From the NCBI GenBank assembly GCA_044432745.1, contig JAWXUH010000001.1, forward strand, positions 124,001 to 188,000: DNA of 64,000 bases, read 5' to 3'. Position numbers and translations under genes: made by a program. The notes beneath the pieces were generated by a model that was not told the origin of the DNA, did no database searches, and saw only the letters and a program-made list of their open reading frames with translations. This document shows, piece by piece, positions 34,166 through 43,150 of this stretch; the first letter of the stretch is position 1; each line of letters begins with the position of its first letter. Source of the stretch: CAKOSP01 sp044432745 (GTDB lineage: Bacteria; Bacillota_I; Bacilli_A; RF39; UBA660).

Positions 34166-35302
34166 TTATTTTAAATATTTATTAAATTCTTTAAATTCTT
34201 TAGAATCAGATATTCCTGTTTTTTCTATTTCTTTAAATAAATCTTTTTGTTTTTTAGATAATTTTGCAGGTGTTATTATATTTAAAACTGCGTACATATC
34301 TCCTTTTGATGAACCTCTTACACTTTTTACACCTTTTGATTTTAATTTTATTTTAGTATAATTTTGAGATCCAGCTTCAATTGTTATTGTTTCATTTCCC
34401 CAAAGTGTTGGTATTTCTTTTTTCGCACCTAATGCAGCTTCACTGAAACTTACTGGCACTTCTATATAAATATCATTTCCATCTCTTTCATATAAATCAT
34501 GTTCTCTTACATGGAATCTTAAATATATATCACCACTTGGTCCTCCGTTGTATCCAACTTCACCTTTTCCTGTCATTTTTAATTCATATCCTGTATATGT
34601 TCCCTCTGGAACTGTTACTACAAGATTTTTTGTTTTTTTCTTTCTTCCTGAACCTTTACATTCGTTACATTTAGATTCATAAGATTTACCTTTACCTTGA
34701 CACGTAGGACATGTTTTTTGAGATTGCATTATTCCAAATATTGTTCTTTGTTCTTCTAATACAATACCTGCTCCACCACAAGTAGAACATTTCTTTTCTC
34801 CAAAACCACCTTTTCCAGAACATTTCTCACATTCTGCATCTAAATCAAGCGATAGTTCCTTTTTCATTCCATATACTGCGTCTTCAAATGACATTTCTAT
34901 TTCAACTCTTAAATCTGATCCTCTTCTTGCTCTATTTGTAGATGCTCCAGATCTAGATGAACTTGTTCTTGCAGAACCTCCGAAACCTCCTCCGAAGAAA
35001 TCTCTTAATACTGAATCTAAATCTATATCTCCAGCATCAAATCCTCCGAAACCTCCGTAAGCCCCAGCTCCTGATGCTCCACCAAAATCTGCTGATCCAT
35101 ATTGATCATAATTCCTTTTTTTAGTTTCATCTGATAATACTGAATAAGCTTCACCAATTTCTTTAAATTTTGCTTCTGCTCCTTCACTTTTATTTTTATC
35201 TGGATGATATTCTTTTGCTAATTTTCTAAATGCACTTTTAATTTCTGCATCACTTGCTGTTTTTGAAACACCAAGCGTATCATAATAATCTTTCTTATTC
35301 AT
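34166..35302 (-). CDS. dnaJ: Chaperone DnaJ
   Basis: Hsp40 co-chaperone of DnaK, 378 residues. The J domain has the HPD motif near residue 33 (EYHPDKNK), followed by a Gly/Phe-rich linker (~75-110), four CxxCxGxG zinc motifs (CEKCSGKG, CSTCGGAG, CPTCQGKG, CNECKGSG, ~160-225) and the substrate-binding C-terminal domains. Its ATG overlaps the pepF stop (TAATG). It ends the heat-shock operon, with a terminator just behind it. Confidence 0.98.
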   Translation of the reverse strand: MNKKDYYDTLGVSKTASDAEIKSAFRKLAKEYHPDKNKSEGAEAKFKEIGEAYSVLSDETKKRNYDQYGSADFGGASGAGAYGGFGGFDAGDIDLDSVLRDFFGGGFGGSARTSSSRSGASTNRARRGSDLRVEIEMSFEDAVYGMKKELSLDLDAECEKCSGKGGFGEKKCSTCGGAGIVLEEQRTIFGIMQSQKTCPTCQGKGKSYESKCNECKGSGRKKKTKNLVVTVPEGTYTGYELKMTGKGEVGYNGGPSGDIYLRFHVREHDLYERDGNDIYIEVPVSFSEAALGAKKEIPTLWGNETITIEAGSQNYTKIKLKSKGVKSVRGSSKGDMYAVLNIITPAKLSKKQKDLFKEIEKTGISDSKEFKEFNKYLK

Positions 35303-37101
35303 TATTCTTCATCCTCACTATTATATATTTTTTTAAATTCTTCTATTACTTCATTATAAATTTCAAATGCCTTATCGTAATTTTTCATATCAAGCATATT
35401 TACTCCCGCTATTTTCAAAGACTCTACTGGATCTTTAGTTGATCCTAACTTTAAAAATTCCATGTAATTTTTTAATGCTTCTTTTGAACCGGAGTATATT
35501 TCATTTGCTATTAAAAAAGCTGCTACAAAACCTGTTGAATACTGATATACATAAAAATCATAATAAAAGTGTGGTACTCTTGACCATTCATACATTATTT
35601 CTTTATCTATTTTAACTTCTGATCCCATGTACTTACTTACTAAATTAATATATTCCTTATTTAAATAATCACTTGTTATTATTTCTCCACTAAGTTCATA
35701 ATCATATATATTCTTTTCAAATTCAGCAAACATTGTTTGTCTACCTACTGTTGATCTAAAATCTATTAAAATTTGGTTTAACAAAAATAATTTTTCCTCT
35801 TTTTCTTTAGATTTTTCTAACATATATTTTATCAACAATATTTCATTAACTTGACTTGCTACCTCTGCTACAAAAATTGAATAGTGATAATCTGTAAAAC
35901 TATTATTTTTTTGAGCATAGTAATATTGCATAGCGTGACCTAATTCATGTGTTATTGTAGACACATTATCATAATTTTCTTCATAATTTAATAAGACATA
36001 AGGATGCGTTGCATAACAACATGTACAGTATGCTCCACTCGTTTTATTATCATTAGGCATAACATCGATCCAATTTTCTTCAAAAGATTGCTTTATTACT
36101 TTTACATAATCTTCACCTAATGGCTTTAATGATTCTATAACTAATACTTTAGCTTCCTCATATTTATATTTTTTTTCATATTCCTTTACTATAGGAGCAG
36201 ACAAATCATATAAATGCAATTCATCTAATTTTAATACTTCTTTTCTAATTTGAAATTGTTTTTGTAAAAAATGTAAATTATTATTTACAGAACTTATTAA
36301 ATTACTATATATACTTTTATCTACATTATTAGTAGATAAAGATTTATCATACAGTGAATCATATTTTTTTATCTTTGCATATGTATTTTTGTTTCTAACG
36401 TGACTTGCAAGTGCCTCAGATGCAGTTTCATTTATTTCTTTATATGATTTATAAAAAGTCTCAAATGCTTTTTTTCTTACTTCTCTTGATTTTGATTGTG
36501 CGTAATTTTGATAATTAGAATTTGTTAATTTTACTTCCTTACCTTCTTCATCCTCAATTGTACCAAATGTCATATCTACATTAGTTAATTTAGATATTAT
36601 TTCACTTGGAACTCTTAATAAATCAGACATCTGCGCTAAAATTTTAGATTCATTCCCAGATAATATATGTTCTTTTTCTCTATAAATTTCTAATAATAAA
36701 TTTTCATATTTTTTTAATGATGTATTTTTTGAAATTAAATTTTTTATATAATCTATATCTTTTGTTATAATTTCTGGAATAATAAAAGAAGATAATTTAG
36801 AATACTTATTATATAACTTTAAGGCTTTTCCATACTTTTCATTTGATTTACTATTTGCTAAATCAAAATCGTTAGTAAGATTTGCATAAACATAGATTTT
36901 TTCTAACTTTATAGATATTTCTTCATCTAGTTCTAATAAATTATACAAAGATGTTTGATCTTCATATATATTTTCGTTAAATTCACTAATTTTTTCAATG
37001 TATTTATCTAAATATGTATACTCTTTTTCAAATTCTTTATCGTTTTCAAATAAATCTTTTGTATTTATTTTATATTTTTTTTCTATATTATCTCTATTCA
37101 T
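35302..37101 (-). CDS. pepF: Oligoendopeptidase F (M3 family)
   Basis: A cytoplasmic zinc metallopeptidase of 599 residues that degrades oligopeptides. The zinc motif is TITHELGHAMQYY (HExxH), with a conserved downstream EVASQVNE helix providing the third ligand. Length and order match the PepF/PepB group. The unusual point is location: it is inserted between dnaK and dnaJ in the CIRCE-controlled operon and is coupled to dnaJ by stop/start overlap. AAAGGAAG lies before the ATG, directly after a 14-bp hairpin. A role in clearing peptides from heat-damaged proteins would fit but is inference. Confidence 0.95.
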   Translation of the reverse strand: MNRDNIEKKYKINTKDLFENDKEFEKEYTYLDKYIEKISEFNENIYEDQTSLYNLLELDEEISIKLEKIYVYANLTNDFDLANSKSNEKYGKALKLYNKYSKLSSFIIPEIITKDIDYIKNLISKNTSLKKYENLLLEIYREKEHILSGNESKILAQMSDLLRVPSEIISKLTNVDMTFGTIEDEEGKEVKLTNSNYQNYAQSKSREVRKKAFETFYKSYKEINETASEALASHVRNKNTYAKIKKYDSLYDKSLSTNNVDKSIYSNLISSVNNNLHFLQKQFQIRKEVLKLDELHLYDLSAPIVKEYEKKYKYEEAKVLVIESLKPLGEDYVKVIKQSFEENWIDVMPNDNKTSGAYCTCCYATHPYVLLNYEENYDNVSTITHELGHAMQYYYAQKNNSFTDYHYSIFVAEVASQVNEILLIKYMLEKSKEKEEKLFLLNQILIDFRSTVGRQTMFAEFEKNIYDYELSGEIITSDYLNKEYINLVSKYMGSEVKIDKEIMYEWSRVPHFYYDFYVYQYSTGFVAAFLIANEIYSGSKEALKNYMEFLKLGSTKDPVESLKIAGVNMLDMKNYDKAFEIYNEVIEEFKKIYNSEDEE

Positions 37102-37113
37102 TTTTCTTCCTTT

Positions 37114-37145
37114 AGATAAAACTTCTATTTCTAGAAGCTTTATCT
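37114..37145 (-). other. Long hairpin with GAAA loop between dnaK and pepF
   Basis: A 14-bp stem (37132-37145 with 37114-37127, one G-U pair) closed by a GAAA tetraloop on the RNA. It ends just before the pepF ribosome binding site and has no T-tract, so it looks like an mRNA processing or stability element rather than a terminator. Confidence 0.7.
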
Positions 37146-37161
37146 TTCTTTATATTATAAA

Positions 37162-38973
37162 TTATTTTTCTTCAACTTCTGCTTCTGCTTCAGTTGTTTC
37201 ATCTACAGATTGACCTTCAGTTTCTGCTTCTGCATTTTTTGCTGCTTCTTCATAAACTTTTCCAGCTAAATCCATCGCAATTGTATTAAGTTCTTCGGCT
37301 TTAGTTTTGATTAATTCAACATCTTCACCTTCTAGAGCTTCTTTTACTTCTGCTATTTTTTCTTCTGCTTTCACTTTTTCTTCATCAGTAATTTTACCTT
37401 CTAAATCTTTAAGTGCTTTTTCAGTTGTGAATACAGCATTATCAGCATCATTTCTAATATCTACTGCTTCTTTTCTTTTTTCATCAGCTTCTTTATTTTC
37501 TTCAGCTTCTTTCATCATTTTTTCTACTTCTTCATCTGTAAGATTTGTAGACGCTGTGATTGTAATAGTCGCTTCTTTATTAGTTCCTAAATCTTTAGCT
37601 GTTACATTAACTATACCATTTGCATCTATATCAAATTTAACTTCAATTTGAGGCACTCCACGACGAGCTGGTAAAATATTTCCAAGTTGGAAGTTACCTA
37701 GTGACTTATTATCAGCTGCCATAGGTCTTTCACCTTGTAATACGTGTACATCTACTGCTGGTTGATTATCTACTGCAGTTGAGAATACTTGACTCTTAGA
37801 AGTTGGAATTGTTGTATTTCTTGGAATTAATACTGTCATTACATTTCCTAAAGTTTCAAGTCCTAGTGATAATGGTGTTACATCAAGTAATACAATATCA
37901 TCTACTTCTCCTGTTAAAACTCCACCTTGTATTGCAGCTCCCATTGCTACTACTTCATCAGGGTTTACACCTTTAGATGGTTCTTGACCTAATTCTTTTT
38001 TAACTAATTCTTGAATATATGGAATACGAGTAGATCCTCCTACTAATATAACTTTATCAATATCTTTACCACTTAATTTAGAATCTTTTAATGCTTTTTT
38101 AACTGGTTCAATTGTTGAATCAAATAAATCTTTACATAAATTTTCAAATTTAGCTTTTGTTAAATTTATATCTAAATGTACTGGTGATCCATCAACTTGT
38201 GTAATAAATGGTAGACTTATTTGTGTTGAACTCATACCTGATAAATCTTTTTTAGCTTTTTCAGCTGCATCTTTAATTCTTTGCATTGCCATTGGATCTT
38301 TTGATAAATCAACGCTATTTTCTTTTTTAAATTCTGCTACTAAATGTTCGCATACTGCGTTATCAAAATCATCTCCACCAAGTTTATTGTTACCACTTGT
38401 TGCTTTAACTTCAAATACACCATCACCAAGTTCAAGAATTGAAACGTCGAATGTTCCTCCTCCTAAATCGTATACTAAAATAGTATGTGACTTATCTTGT
38501 TTATCAAGTCCATACGCAAGAGCTGCTGCTGTTGGTTCATTTATAATTCTTTCTACTTCAAGACCTGCAATTTTACCTGCATTTTTAGTAGCTTGACGTT
38601 CTGAATCATTAAAGTATGCTGGTACTGTTATTACAGCCTTAGTTACTTTTTCTCCTAAATAAGCCTCTGCATCTGCTTTTAATTTTGTTAAAATTTTAGC
38701 ACTAATTTCTTCTGGTGAATACTTTTTATCATTAGCATCTACTTTTTTATCTGTTCCCATTAATCTTTTTACTGATGATACAGTATTTTTTACATTGGTT
38801 ACCGCTCCACGTTTTGCAGTTTCACCTACTAATTCTTCTCCATTTTTGAATGCTACAACTGATGGAGTTGTTCTATTTCCCTCAGCATTTGGGATAACTT
38901 TTGCTTCTCCACCTTCTAATACTGAAACACAACTATTTGTTGTACCTAAATCTATTCCTATTATTTTACTCAT
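37162..38973 (-). CDS. dnaK: Chaperone DnaK (Hsp70)
   Basis: The 603-residue Hsp70. The ATPase domain starts with IIGIDLGTTNSCVSV; phosphate loops VYDLGGGTFDVSI and ILVGGSTRIP are intact. The linker DIVLLDVTPLSLG leads to the substrate-binding domain, and a Glu/Ala-rich C-terminal tail ends in EVEEK. It lacks the 24-residue ATPase insert of Gram-negative DnaK, typical of Gram-positives. Located between grpE and pepF. Confidence 0.98.
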   Translation of the reverse strand: MSKIIGIDLGTTNSCVSVLEGGEAKVIPNAEGNRTTPSVVAFKNGEELVGETAKRGAVTNVKNTVSSVKRLMGTDKKVDANDKKYSPEEISAKILTKLKADAEAYLGEKVTKAVITVPAYFNDSERQATKNAGKIAGLEVERIINEPTAAALAYGLDKQDKSHTILVYDLGGGTFDVSILELGDGVFEVKATSGNNKLGGDDFDNAVCEHLVAEFKKENSVDLSKDPMAMQRIKDAAEKAKKDLSGMSSTQISLPFITQVDGSPVHLDINLTKAKFENLCKDLFDSTIEPVKKALKDSKLSGKDIDKVILVGGSTRIPYIQELVKKELGQEPSKGVNPDEVVAMGAAIQGGVLTGEVDDIVLLDVTPLSLGLETLGNVMTVLIPRNTTIPTSKSQVFSTAVDNQPAVDVHVLQGERPMAADNKSLGNFQLGNILPARRGVPQIEVKFDIDANGIVNVTAKDLGTNKEATITITASTNLTDEEVEKMMKEAEENKEADEKRKEAVDIRNDADNAVFTTEKALKDLEGKITDEEKVKAEEKIAEVKEALEGEDVELIKTKAEELNTIAMDLAGKVYEEAAKNAEAETEGQSVDETTEAEAEVEEK

Positions 38974-38994
38974 AATTTTATCTCTCTTTCTTTT

Positions 38995-39507
38995 TTATTC
39001 ACTTACTTTTACCATTGCTGGTCTTATAACTTTACCATTATATGTATATCCTTTTTGAAGAACATCTATTACTACTCCTGGTAATATATCATCTTTCTTT
39101 TCTGTCAATACAGCCATAGCTATATTTGGATCAAATTCTGTATTTATACATACTATTTCTTCAACATTTTTTGATTTTAATATACCAATTAATGCTGCAT
39201 ATATCATTTCAAATCCATCTAAGAATTTTTTTACATCATCACTAATCTCTCCATTAATTAACAATGCTCTTTCAAAATCATCACTTATTGATAAAAGTTC
39301 AGTTATTATAGCTTCTCCTTCAAATTTACGAAGTTTACTTATTTCTTCTTCACTTCTTCTTTTAACATTTTGCATTTCTGCCATAACTCTCAAAAACTTT
39401 TCATTAAGTTCATCATAATTTTTTTTAGCTTTTTCTAATTCTAAATTTTTCTTAGGTTTTGCTTTTTTTACAGGTTCTACCTTTTTTTCTGTTTTTTTAT
39501 CTTCCAT
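38995..39507 (-). CDS. grpE: Nucleotide exchange factor GrpE
   Basis: The DnaK nucleotide-exchange factor, 170 residues: a lysine-rich N-terminal tail, a long coiled-coil helix (~30-80), and a C-terminal beta domain ending in VLQKGYTYNGKVIRPAMVKV, the family signature. I chose the ATG at 39505-39507 (MEDKKTEKK), one base after the hrcA stop, because AAAGGA lies eight bases upstream within the end of hrcA. Longer frames start inside hrcA without a site. Confidence 0.96.
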   Translation of the reverse strand: MEDKKTEKKVEPVKKAKPKKNLELEKAKKNYDELNEKFLRVMAEMQNVKRRSEEEISKLRKFEGEAIITELLSISDDFERALLINGEISDDVKKFLDGFEMIYAALIGILKSKNVEEIVCINTEFDPNIAMAVLTEKKDDILPGVVIDVLQKGYTYNGKVIRPAMVKVSE

Positions 39508-39508
39508 T

Positions 39509-40507
39509 TTATTCATCCTTTCTCTCAAGCTTATCATCTACATACTGAAGTAAACTTACAATTTTTTTATAGTCCATTCTCGTTGGACCGATGATTGCTA
39601 TTGTTCCCTCTTCACCATCATGTTTAAAATTCTTTTTAATCACAGTTACATCAGGATCAACATCATTATCATTTCCAATAAAAATTTTAACATCTTCTGC
39701 AGAATCTTTATCTAATTTTTTTAAACTTTCTACGTCATCTAGCTTATATGCTAGTTTTTTTAAATCTTCGACATTTTGATACTCTGGTTGACTTAGTATA
39801 TTTGATTTTCCAGCTACATGCACTGATGTATTTCCTGCAAAATCACTAAATGCACTATAGAATATGTTGTATATAGTTTCGTACTGCATTACTTCTTTTA
39901 CTATAATTGGCTTAATTTCAAACTCTAATCTTTCACTCGCCATATTTATCGGAGTTCCTATTAAGAATTTATTTATAATCTCACTTATTTTGACAATCTC
40001 TTTTATGTCAGTACCTTCCGGTAGTATAAACTTTTTATTTTCTACTATTCCCTTATCCGTACAAACAAGTGCTACTATACTATTTTCATTAAGAGAAATT
40101 ATATCTAATTTTTGAAGTAAATTATCACTACTACTTTTTCCTAAAACTACACTCGCATAATTAGTTAAATCACTAATTATTTCCATACACTGTGTTATGG
40201 TATCATTTATTACAAGCGTATTGTTAGAGAAAATTTTTTGTAGCTTTAAAACATCTTTACCTGTTAATTTTTCAGGTTCCATAATATTATCAACGTAATA
40301 TTTATAACCTTTTTCACTCGGTATTCTACCTGATGATATATGATTTTTTTCTATATATCCTAAACTTTCAAGAACACTCATTTCATTTCTGATAGTTGCA
40401 CTTGAAAATCCAAGTTTATTACATAATGATTTAGATCCAACAGGTCTAACTGTTTTAATATAACTTTCTACAATTTCCTTTAGCAAGGTTTCTTTTCTAT
40501 TATCCAC
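39509..40507 (-). CDS. hrcA: Heat-inducible transcription repressor HrcA
   Basis: The repressor that binds CIRCE elements and is tuned by GroEL. 332 residues: an N-terminal winged helix (VESYIKTVRPVGSKSLCNKLGFS-type, ~12-35, then SSATIRNEMSVLE and the SGRIPSEKGYKYYV motif), a GAF-like core and a C-terminus with IAIIGPTRMDY. The start is a GTG at 40505-40507; GGTGAT stands seven bases upstream. A GTG four codons earlier overlaps that site. Two CIRCE-like elements flank its promoter, so it represses its own operon. Confidence 0.95.
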   Translation of the reverse strand: MDNRKETLLKEIVESYIKTVRPVGSKSLCNKLGFSSATIRNEMSVLESLGYIEKNHISSGRIPSEKGYKYYVDNIMEPEKLTGKDVLKLQKIFSNNTLVINDTITQCMEIISDLTNYASVVLGKSSSDNLLQKLDIISLNENSIVALVCTDKGIVENKKFILPEGTDIKEIVKISEIINKFLIGTPINMASERLEFEIKPIIVKEVMQYETIYNIFYSAFSDFAGNTSVHVAGKSNILSQPEYQNVEDLKKLAYKLDDVESLKKLDKDSAEDVKIFIGNDNDVDPDVTVIKKNFKHDGEEGTIAIIGPTRMDYKKIVSLLQYVDDKLERKDE

Positions 40508-40523
40508 CTTATGTATCACCGTC

Positions 40524-40550
40524 CTGGCACTCTTTTTTCTAAAGTGCTAA
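40524..40550 (-). promoter_or_regulatory. CIRCE operator of the heat-shock operon
   Basis: Minus strand TTAGCACTT-N9-GAGTGCCAG, against the consensus TTAGCACTC-N9-GAGTGCTAA. It lies directly downstream of the -10, over the start of transcription. The expected HrcA binding site. Confidence 0.85.
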
Positions 40551-40554
40551 AACC

Positions 40555-40583
40555 ATTATAATATTATGATTAGCACTTGTCAA
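40555..40583 (-). promoter_or_regulatory. Full-consensus promoter of hrcA
   Basis: TTGACA (40578-40583), 17-bp spacer, TATAAT (40555-40560). Confidence 0.88.
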
Positions 40584-40597
40584 TATATAACTGCTAA
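40570..40597 (-). promoter_or_regulatory. Second, imperfect CIRCE-like repeat over the -35
   Basis: TTAGCAGTT-N10-AAGTGCTAA on the minus strand: one arm mismatch and a 10-bp instead of 9-bp spacer. It covers the -35 of the hrcA promoter. Confidence 0.5.
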
Positions 40598-40614
40598 TTT
40601 TACATTTTTGTTAT

Positions 40615-41250
40615 TTAATTTTTATTTATTATAAATAATTTTTTTTCTTTATAAAAGGCATAGAAAATTTCATTCATATTTAAATTTTTTTTCTCTAATT
40701 CCCTATTTAACCATAATTTATTTTTTCTTATTTTTTTTAAAGTTTCTTCTATTACTTCTCCATCTAATATAACTGGCATAGGATATATACCTAACTTGTT
40801 ATCATCTTCATATTTAAATATAGATAACTTCCCATTTTTTTCTAAAAAAGCATATTCTACTTCCTCTAATGACTTAATACTTATTTGCCTTAACGATAAT
40901 AATAAATCATCAAGAGAATACCTTTGTCTTATCATTTCTTTGTAATTAACTTTACCACTACATACTATTAAGGAATTTTTTCCTTCAATTAACTTTCTTA
41001 TTTTTTTTGATTTCATAGAAATATAAGCAAAAACTATCTCTAAACACATTAAAACTAATATCGGAATAATTGTTAACACTATACTTTGATCGTAATTTTC
41101 TATACTTATTGCTACTAACTCAGCTATTAGTATTGAAACTATTAAATCTATTACACCTAATTGTCCTATTTCTCTTTTTCCCATAACCCTGTACACAATT
41201 ACTATAAAAAAATAAAAAAATAAAGTTCTAGTAACTATTAAAAATAACAT
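40615..41250 (-). CDS. DUF421 (YetF-like) membrane protein
   Basis: A 211-residue protein of the YetF/DUF421 family: three N-terminal membrane helices (~1-85) that include the conserved YRVMGKREIGQLGVIDL segment, then a soluble C-terminal domain with a SLDDLLLSLRQ motif and YPMPVILDGEV. Family function is unclear; members are frequent in spore formers. The start is the ATG at 41248-41250, eight bases after GGTGAT. It is divergent from the TIGR04086 gene, with the promoters in a 75-bp gap. Confidence 0.88.
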   Translation of the reverse strand: MLFLIVTRTLFFYFFIVIVYRVMGKREIGQLGVIDLIVSILIAELVAISIENYDQSIVLTIIPILVLMCLEIVFAYISMKSKKIRKLIEGKNSLIVCSGKVNYKEMIRQRYSLDDLLLSLRQISIKSLEEVEYAFLEKNGKLSIFKYEDDNKLGIYPMPVILDGEVIEETLKKIRKNKLWLNRELEKKNLNMNEIFYAFYKEKKLFIINKN

Positions 41251-41325
41251 CAATTTATATCACCATATATATAATGTTTAAATAATATTTTTTTTATTCA
41301 TGAATATATTTAATTAGGTGATTAA

Positions 41326-41697
41326 ATGAAAAAATATAATTTTTTTATAAAAAACTTCAGTCTTTTTTTAACACTTGAACTTTTTCTAATTATAATATTT
41401 AGCTTGTGCAATCTTTTTGGAATGAATACTAGCATTAGCTCTATTTTAATTTTTATATTTAACATCATCCTTTTTATCGTATTTGGCTATATACACGGCA
41501 AACATTCTAATAAAAAAGGATATGTGTCTGGTTTTTTAAACGGTGTTTTTCTTAGTATAATAATGATACTTCTTAACATATCTTTTTTTAAAGCTGATTT
41601 TAAAATAAACGTATTACTTTATTATTTTTTACTTATCTTATCTTCAACTCTTGGAGCTATGATAGGTAAAGCAAAAAAAATAGATGAAAAAGAATAA
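41326..41697 (+). CDS. TIGR04086 family membrane protein (YrzE-like)
   Basis: A 123-residue protein with four hydrophobic helices and the family loop YIHGKHSNKKGYVSGFLNG between helices two and three. In B. subtilis the homologue (yrzE) lies near queA-tgt-yajC, and here it also neighbours tgt and queA, on the opposite strand. Function unknown. AGGTGAT precedes the ATG. Confidence 0.8.
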   Translation: MKKYNFFIKNFSLFLTLELFLIIIFSLCNLFGMNTSISSILIFIFNIILFIVFGYIHGKHSNKKGYVSGFLNGVFLSIIMILLNISFFKADFKINVLLYYFLLILSSTLGAMIGKAKKIDEKE

Positions 41698-41702
41698 TTT
41701 AC

Positions 41703-41739
41703 AATAAAAAAAGTTTGTTAATTTATTTTAACAAACTTT
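41703..41739 (-). terminator. Terminator of queA-tgt
   Basis: A perfect 12-bp stem (41710-41721 with 41728-41739) and a run of T on the minus strand. The stem includes the last codons of the small gene at 41718-42023. Confidence 0.88.
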
Positions 41740-42023
41740 ACTATTTCTTCATTGAATGAAACGTAAGACGTTTCATCATATATTTCCTTTGTTATTGGAT
41801 CTGACTCTTCTGTTAAATATTCTTTTTCATATAACATTTTTAACGATATCATTGTTCCAGAACAAACTTCTTCTTTTATACATTTTATTGCTGCTTCAGT
41901 AATTCTTTTTTCTGTTACAAGTTGCAAATTTTGTTCGTGCGCACTAGTTACCTTCATAACACTTGGCACTCCAATCATAATTGCGATTACAAGCATTGTA
42001 GATAGTATTATTTTAATATTCAT
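41718..42023 (-). CDS. Unknown single-pass protein downstream of tgt
   Basis: A 101-residue protein with an N-terminal hydrophobic helix (~5-25) and an extracytoplasmic part of ~75 residues containing two cysteines (CIKEEVC), which could form a disulfide. The arrangement (short cytoplasmic start, long hydrophobic helix, charged helix, then a cysteine-bearing domain) recalls type IV pilin-like proteins, but no prepilin peptidase site G-F/E is evident. The place after tgt is often taken by yajC; this is not YajC. The start at 42021-42023 has GGAGAAG upstream and overlaps tgt by 11 bp. Confidence 0.65.
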   Translation of the reverse strand: MNIKIILSTMLVIAIMIGVPSVMKVTSAHEQNLQLVTEKRITEAAIKCIKEEVCSGTMISLKMLYEKEYLTEESDPITKEIYDETSYVSFNEEIVKFVKIN

Positions 42024-43131
42024 AATCTTCTCCATAATATTTTTTAATGAACTCATCTCTGTATTCTTCTAAAGTACCAGTTTGTACATTATCTCTTATT
42101 TCATCCATTAATCTAAATAAGAAATTTATATTATGAATTGATATTAATCTAGCACCTAAAGTTTCTTTTGCTGCTATTAGATGTTTTATATATGCTTTTG
42201 TATAATTTCTACATGCATAACAATTACATTTTTCATCAAGTGGTGTAAAATCTTCCTTAAATTTTGCATTTTTTAAATTAATTTTTCCATTCCACGTATA
42301 TGCATGACCATGTCTAGCTAATCTTGTTGGAGATACACAATCAAAAACATCTATACCTCTCATTACATTTTCTATTAAATCGATAGGATCTCCTACTCCC
42401 ATTAAATAACGTAATTTATCTTCAGGTAAATATTTTGCTGAATACTCTACCATCTTATACATTGTTTTTTTGTCTTCTCCAACACTTGTTCCACCTATTG
42501 AGTAACCATCAAAATTCATTTTAACTAATTCTTCTGCACAATATTTTCTTAAGTGTTCATATTCCCCACCTTGTACTATACCAAATAAATATTGATTGTT
42601 TCCTTTAAATACATCTTGACCACGTTTAGCCCATCTTAATGTTCTATCAACACTTTTTTTAACGTAATCTTCTGTTGCTGGCCAACCTATACATTCATCA
42701 AAACTCATTACTATATCTGAGCCAATTTTTTCTTGAATTTCTATACTTTTTTCTGGTGTTAAAAATAAACTATCTCCATTTGAATGATTTTTAAATTTAA
42801 CTCCTTCTTCTGTTATATCTTTTGGTTTTGCTAAACTAAATACTTGAAAACCTCCAGAATCAGTTAATATAGGTCCCGAATAATTCATAAATTTATGAAT
42901 TCCTCCTGCTTTTTGTACTATATCTTCTCCAGGTTGTAACCATAAATGATAAGTATTTGCTAATACTATTCCTGAACCTATTTCTTCTACTTCTTCCATA
43001 TTTAATGTTTTGATTGTAGCATTTGTTCCTACTGGCATAAACATTGGTGTTGGATATGTTTTTCCATTATACTCAATTTCACCTAATCTTGCATCTGTTT
43101 TACTATCTTTATATTTTAAATTATATTTCAT
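42013..43131 (-). CDS. tgt: tRNA-guanine transglycosylase
   Basis: Exchanges guanine 34 for preQ1 in GUN-anticodon tRNAs. The 372-residue protein (start MKYNLKYKDS at 43129-43131) shows the nucleophile region LTDSGGFQVFSL, the second aspartate region FDCVSPTRLARHGHAY, and the zinc site CNCYACRNY with a following histidine. It overlaps nothing upstream: queA ends 19 bp before. With queA it gives the two committed steps of queuosine formation; the later and preQ1-synthesis genes are not in the window. Confidence 0.97.
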   Translation of the reverse strand: MKYNLKYKDSKTDARLGEIEYNGKTYPTPMFMPVGTNATIKTLNMEEVEEIGSGIVLANTYHLWLQPGEDIVQKAGGIHKFMNYSGPILTDSGGFQVFSLAKPKDITEEGVKFKNHSNGDSLFLTPEKSIEIQEKIGSDIVMSFDECIGWPATEDYVKKSVDRTLRWAKRGQDVFKGNNQYLFGIVQGGEYEHLRKYCAEELVKMNFDGYSIGGTSVGEDKKTMYKMVEYSAKYLPEDKLRYLMGVGDPIDLIENVMRGIDVFDCVSPTRLARHGHAYTWNGKINLKNAKFKEDFTPLDEKCNCYACRNYTKAYIKHLIAAKETLGARLISIHNINFLFRLMDEIRDNVQTGTLEEYRDEFIKKYYGEDYEY

Positions 43132-43150
43132 TTTAATACTCTTTTCTTTC

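Noticed and set aside
41718..42023. Calling the gene after tgt yajC
   Set aside because: It has one membrane helix, but it lacks the basic YajC-like domain after it and has instead a cysteine-bearing, mostly acidic segment.
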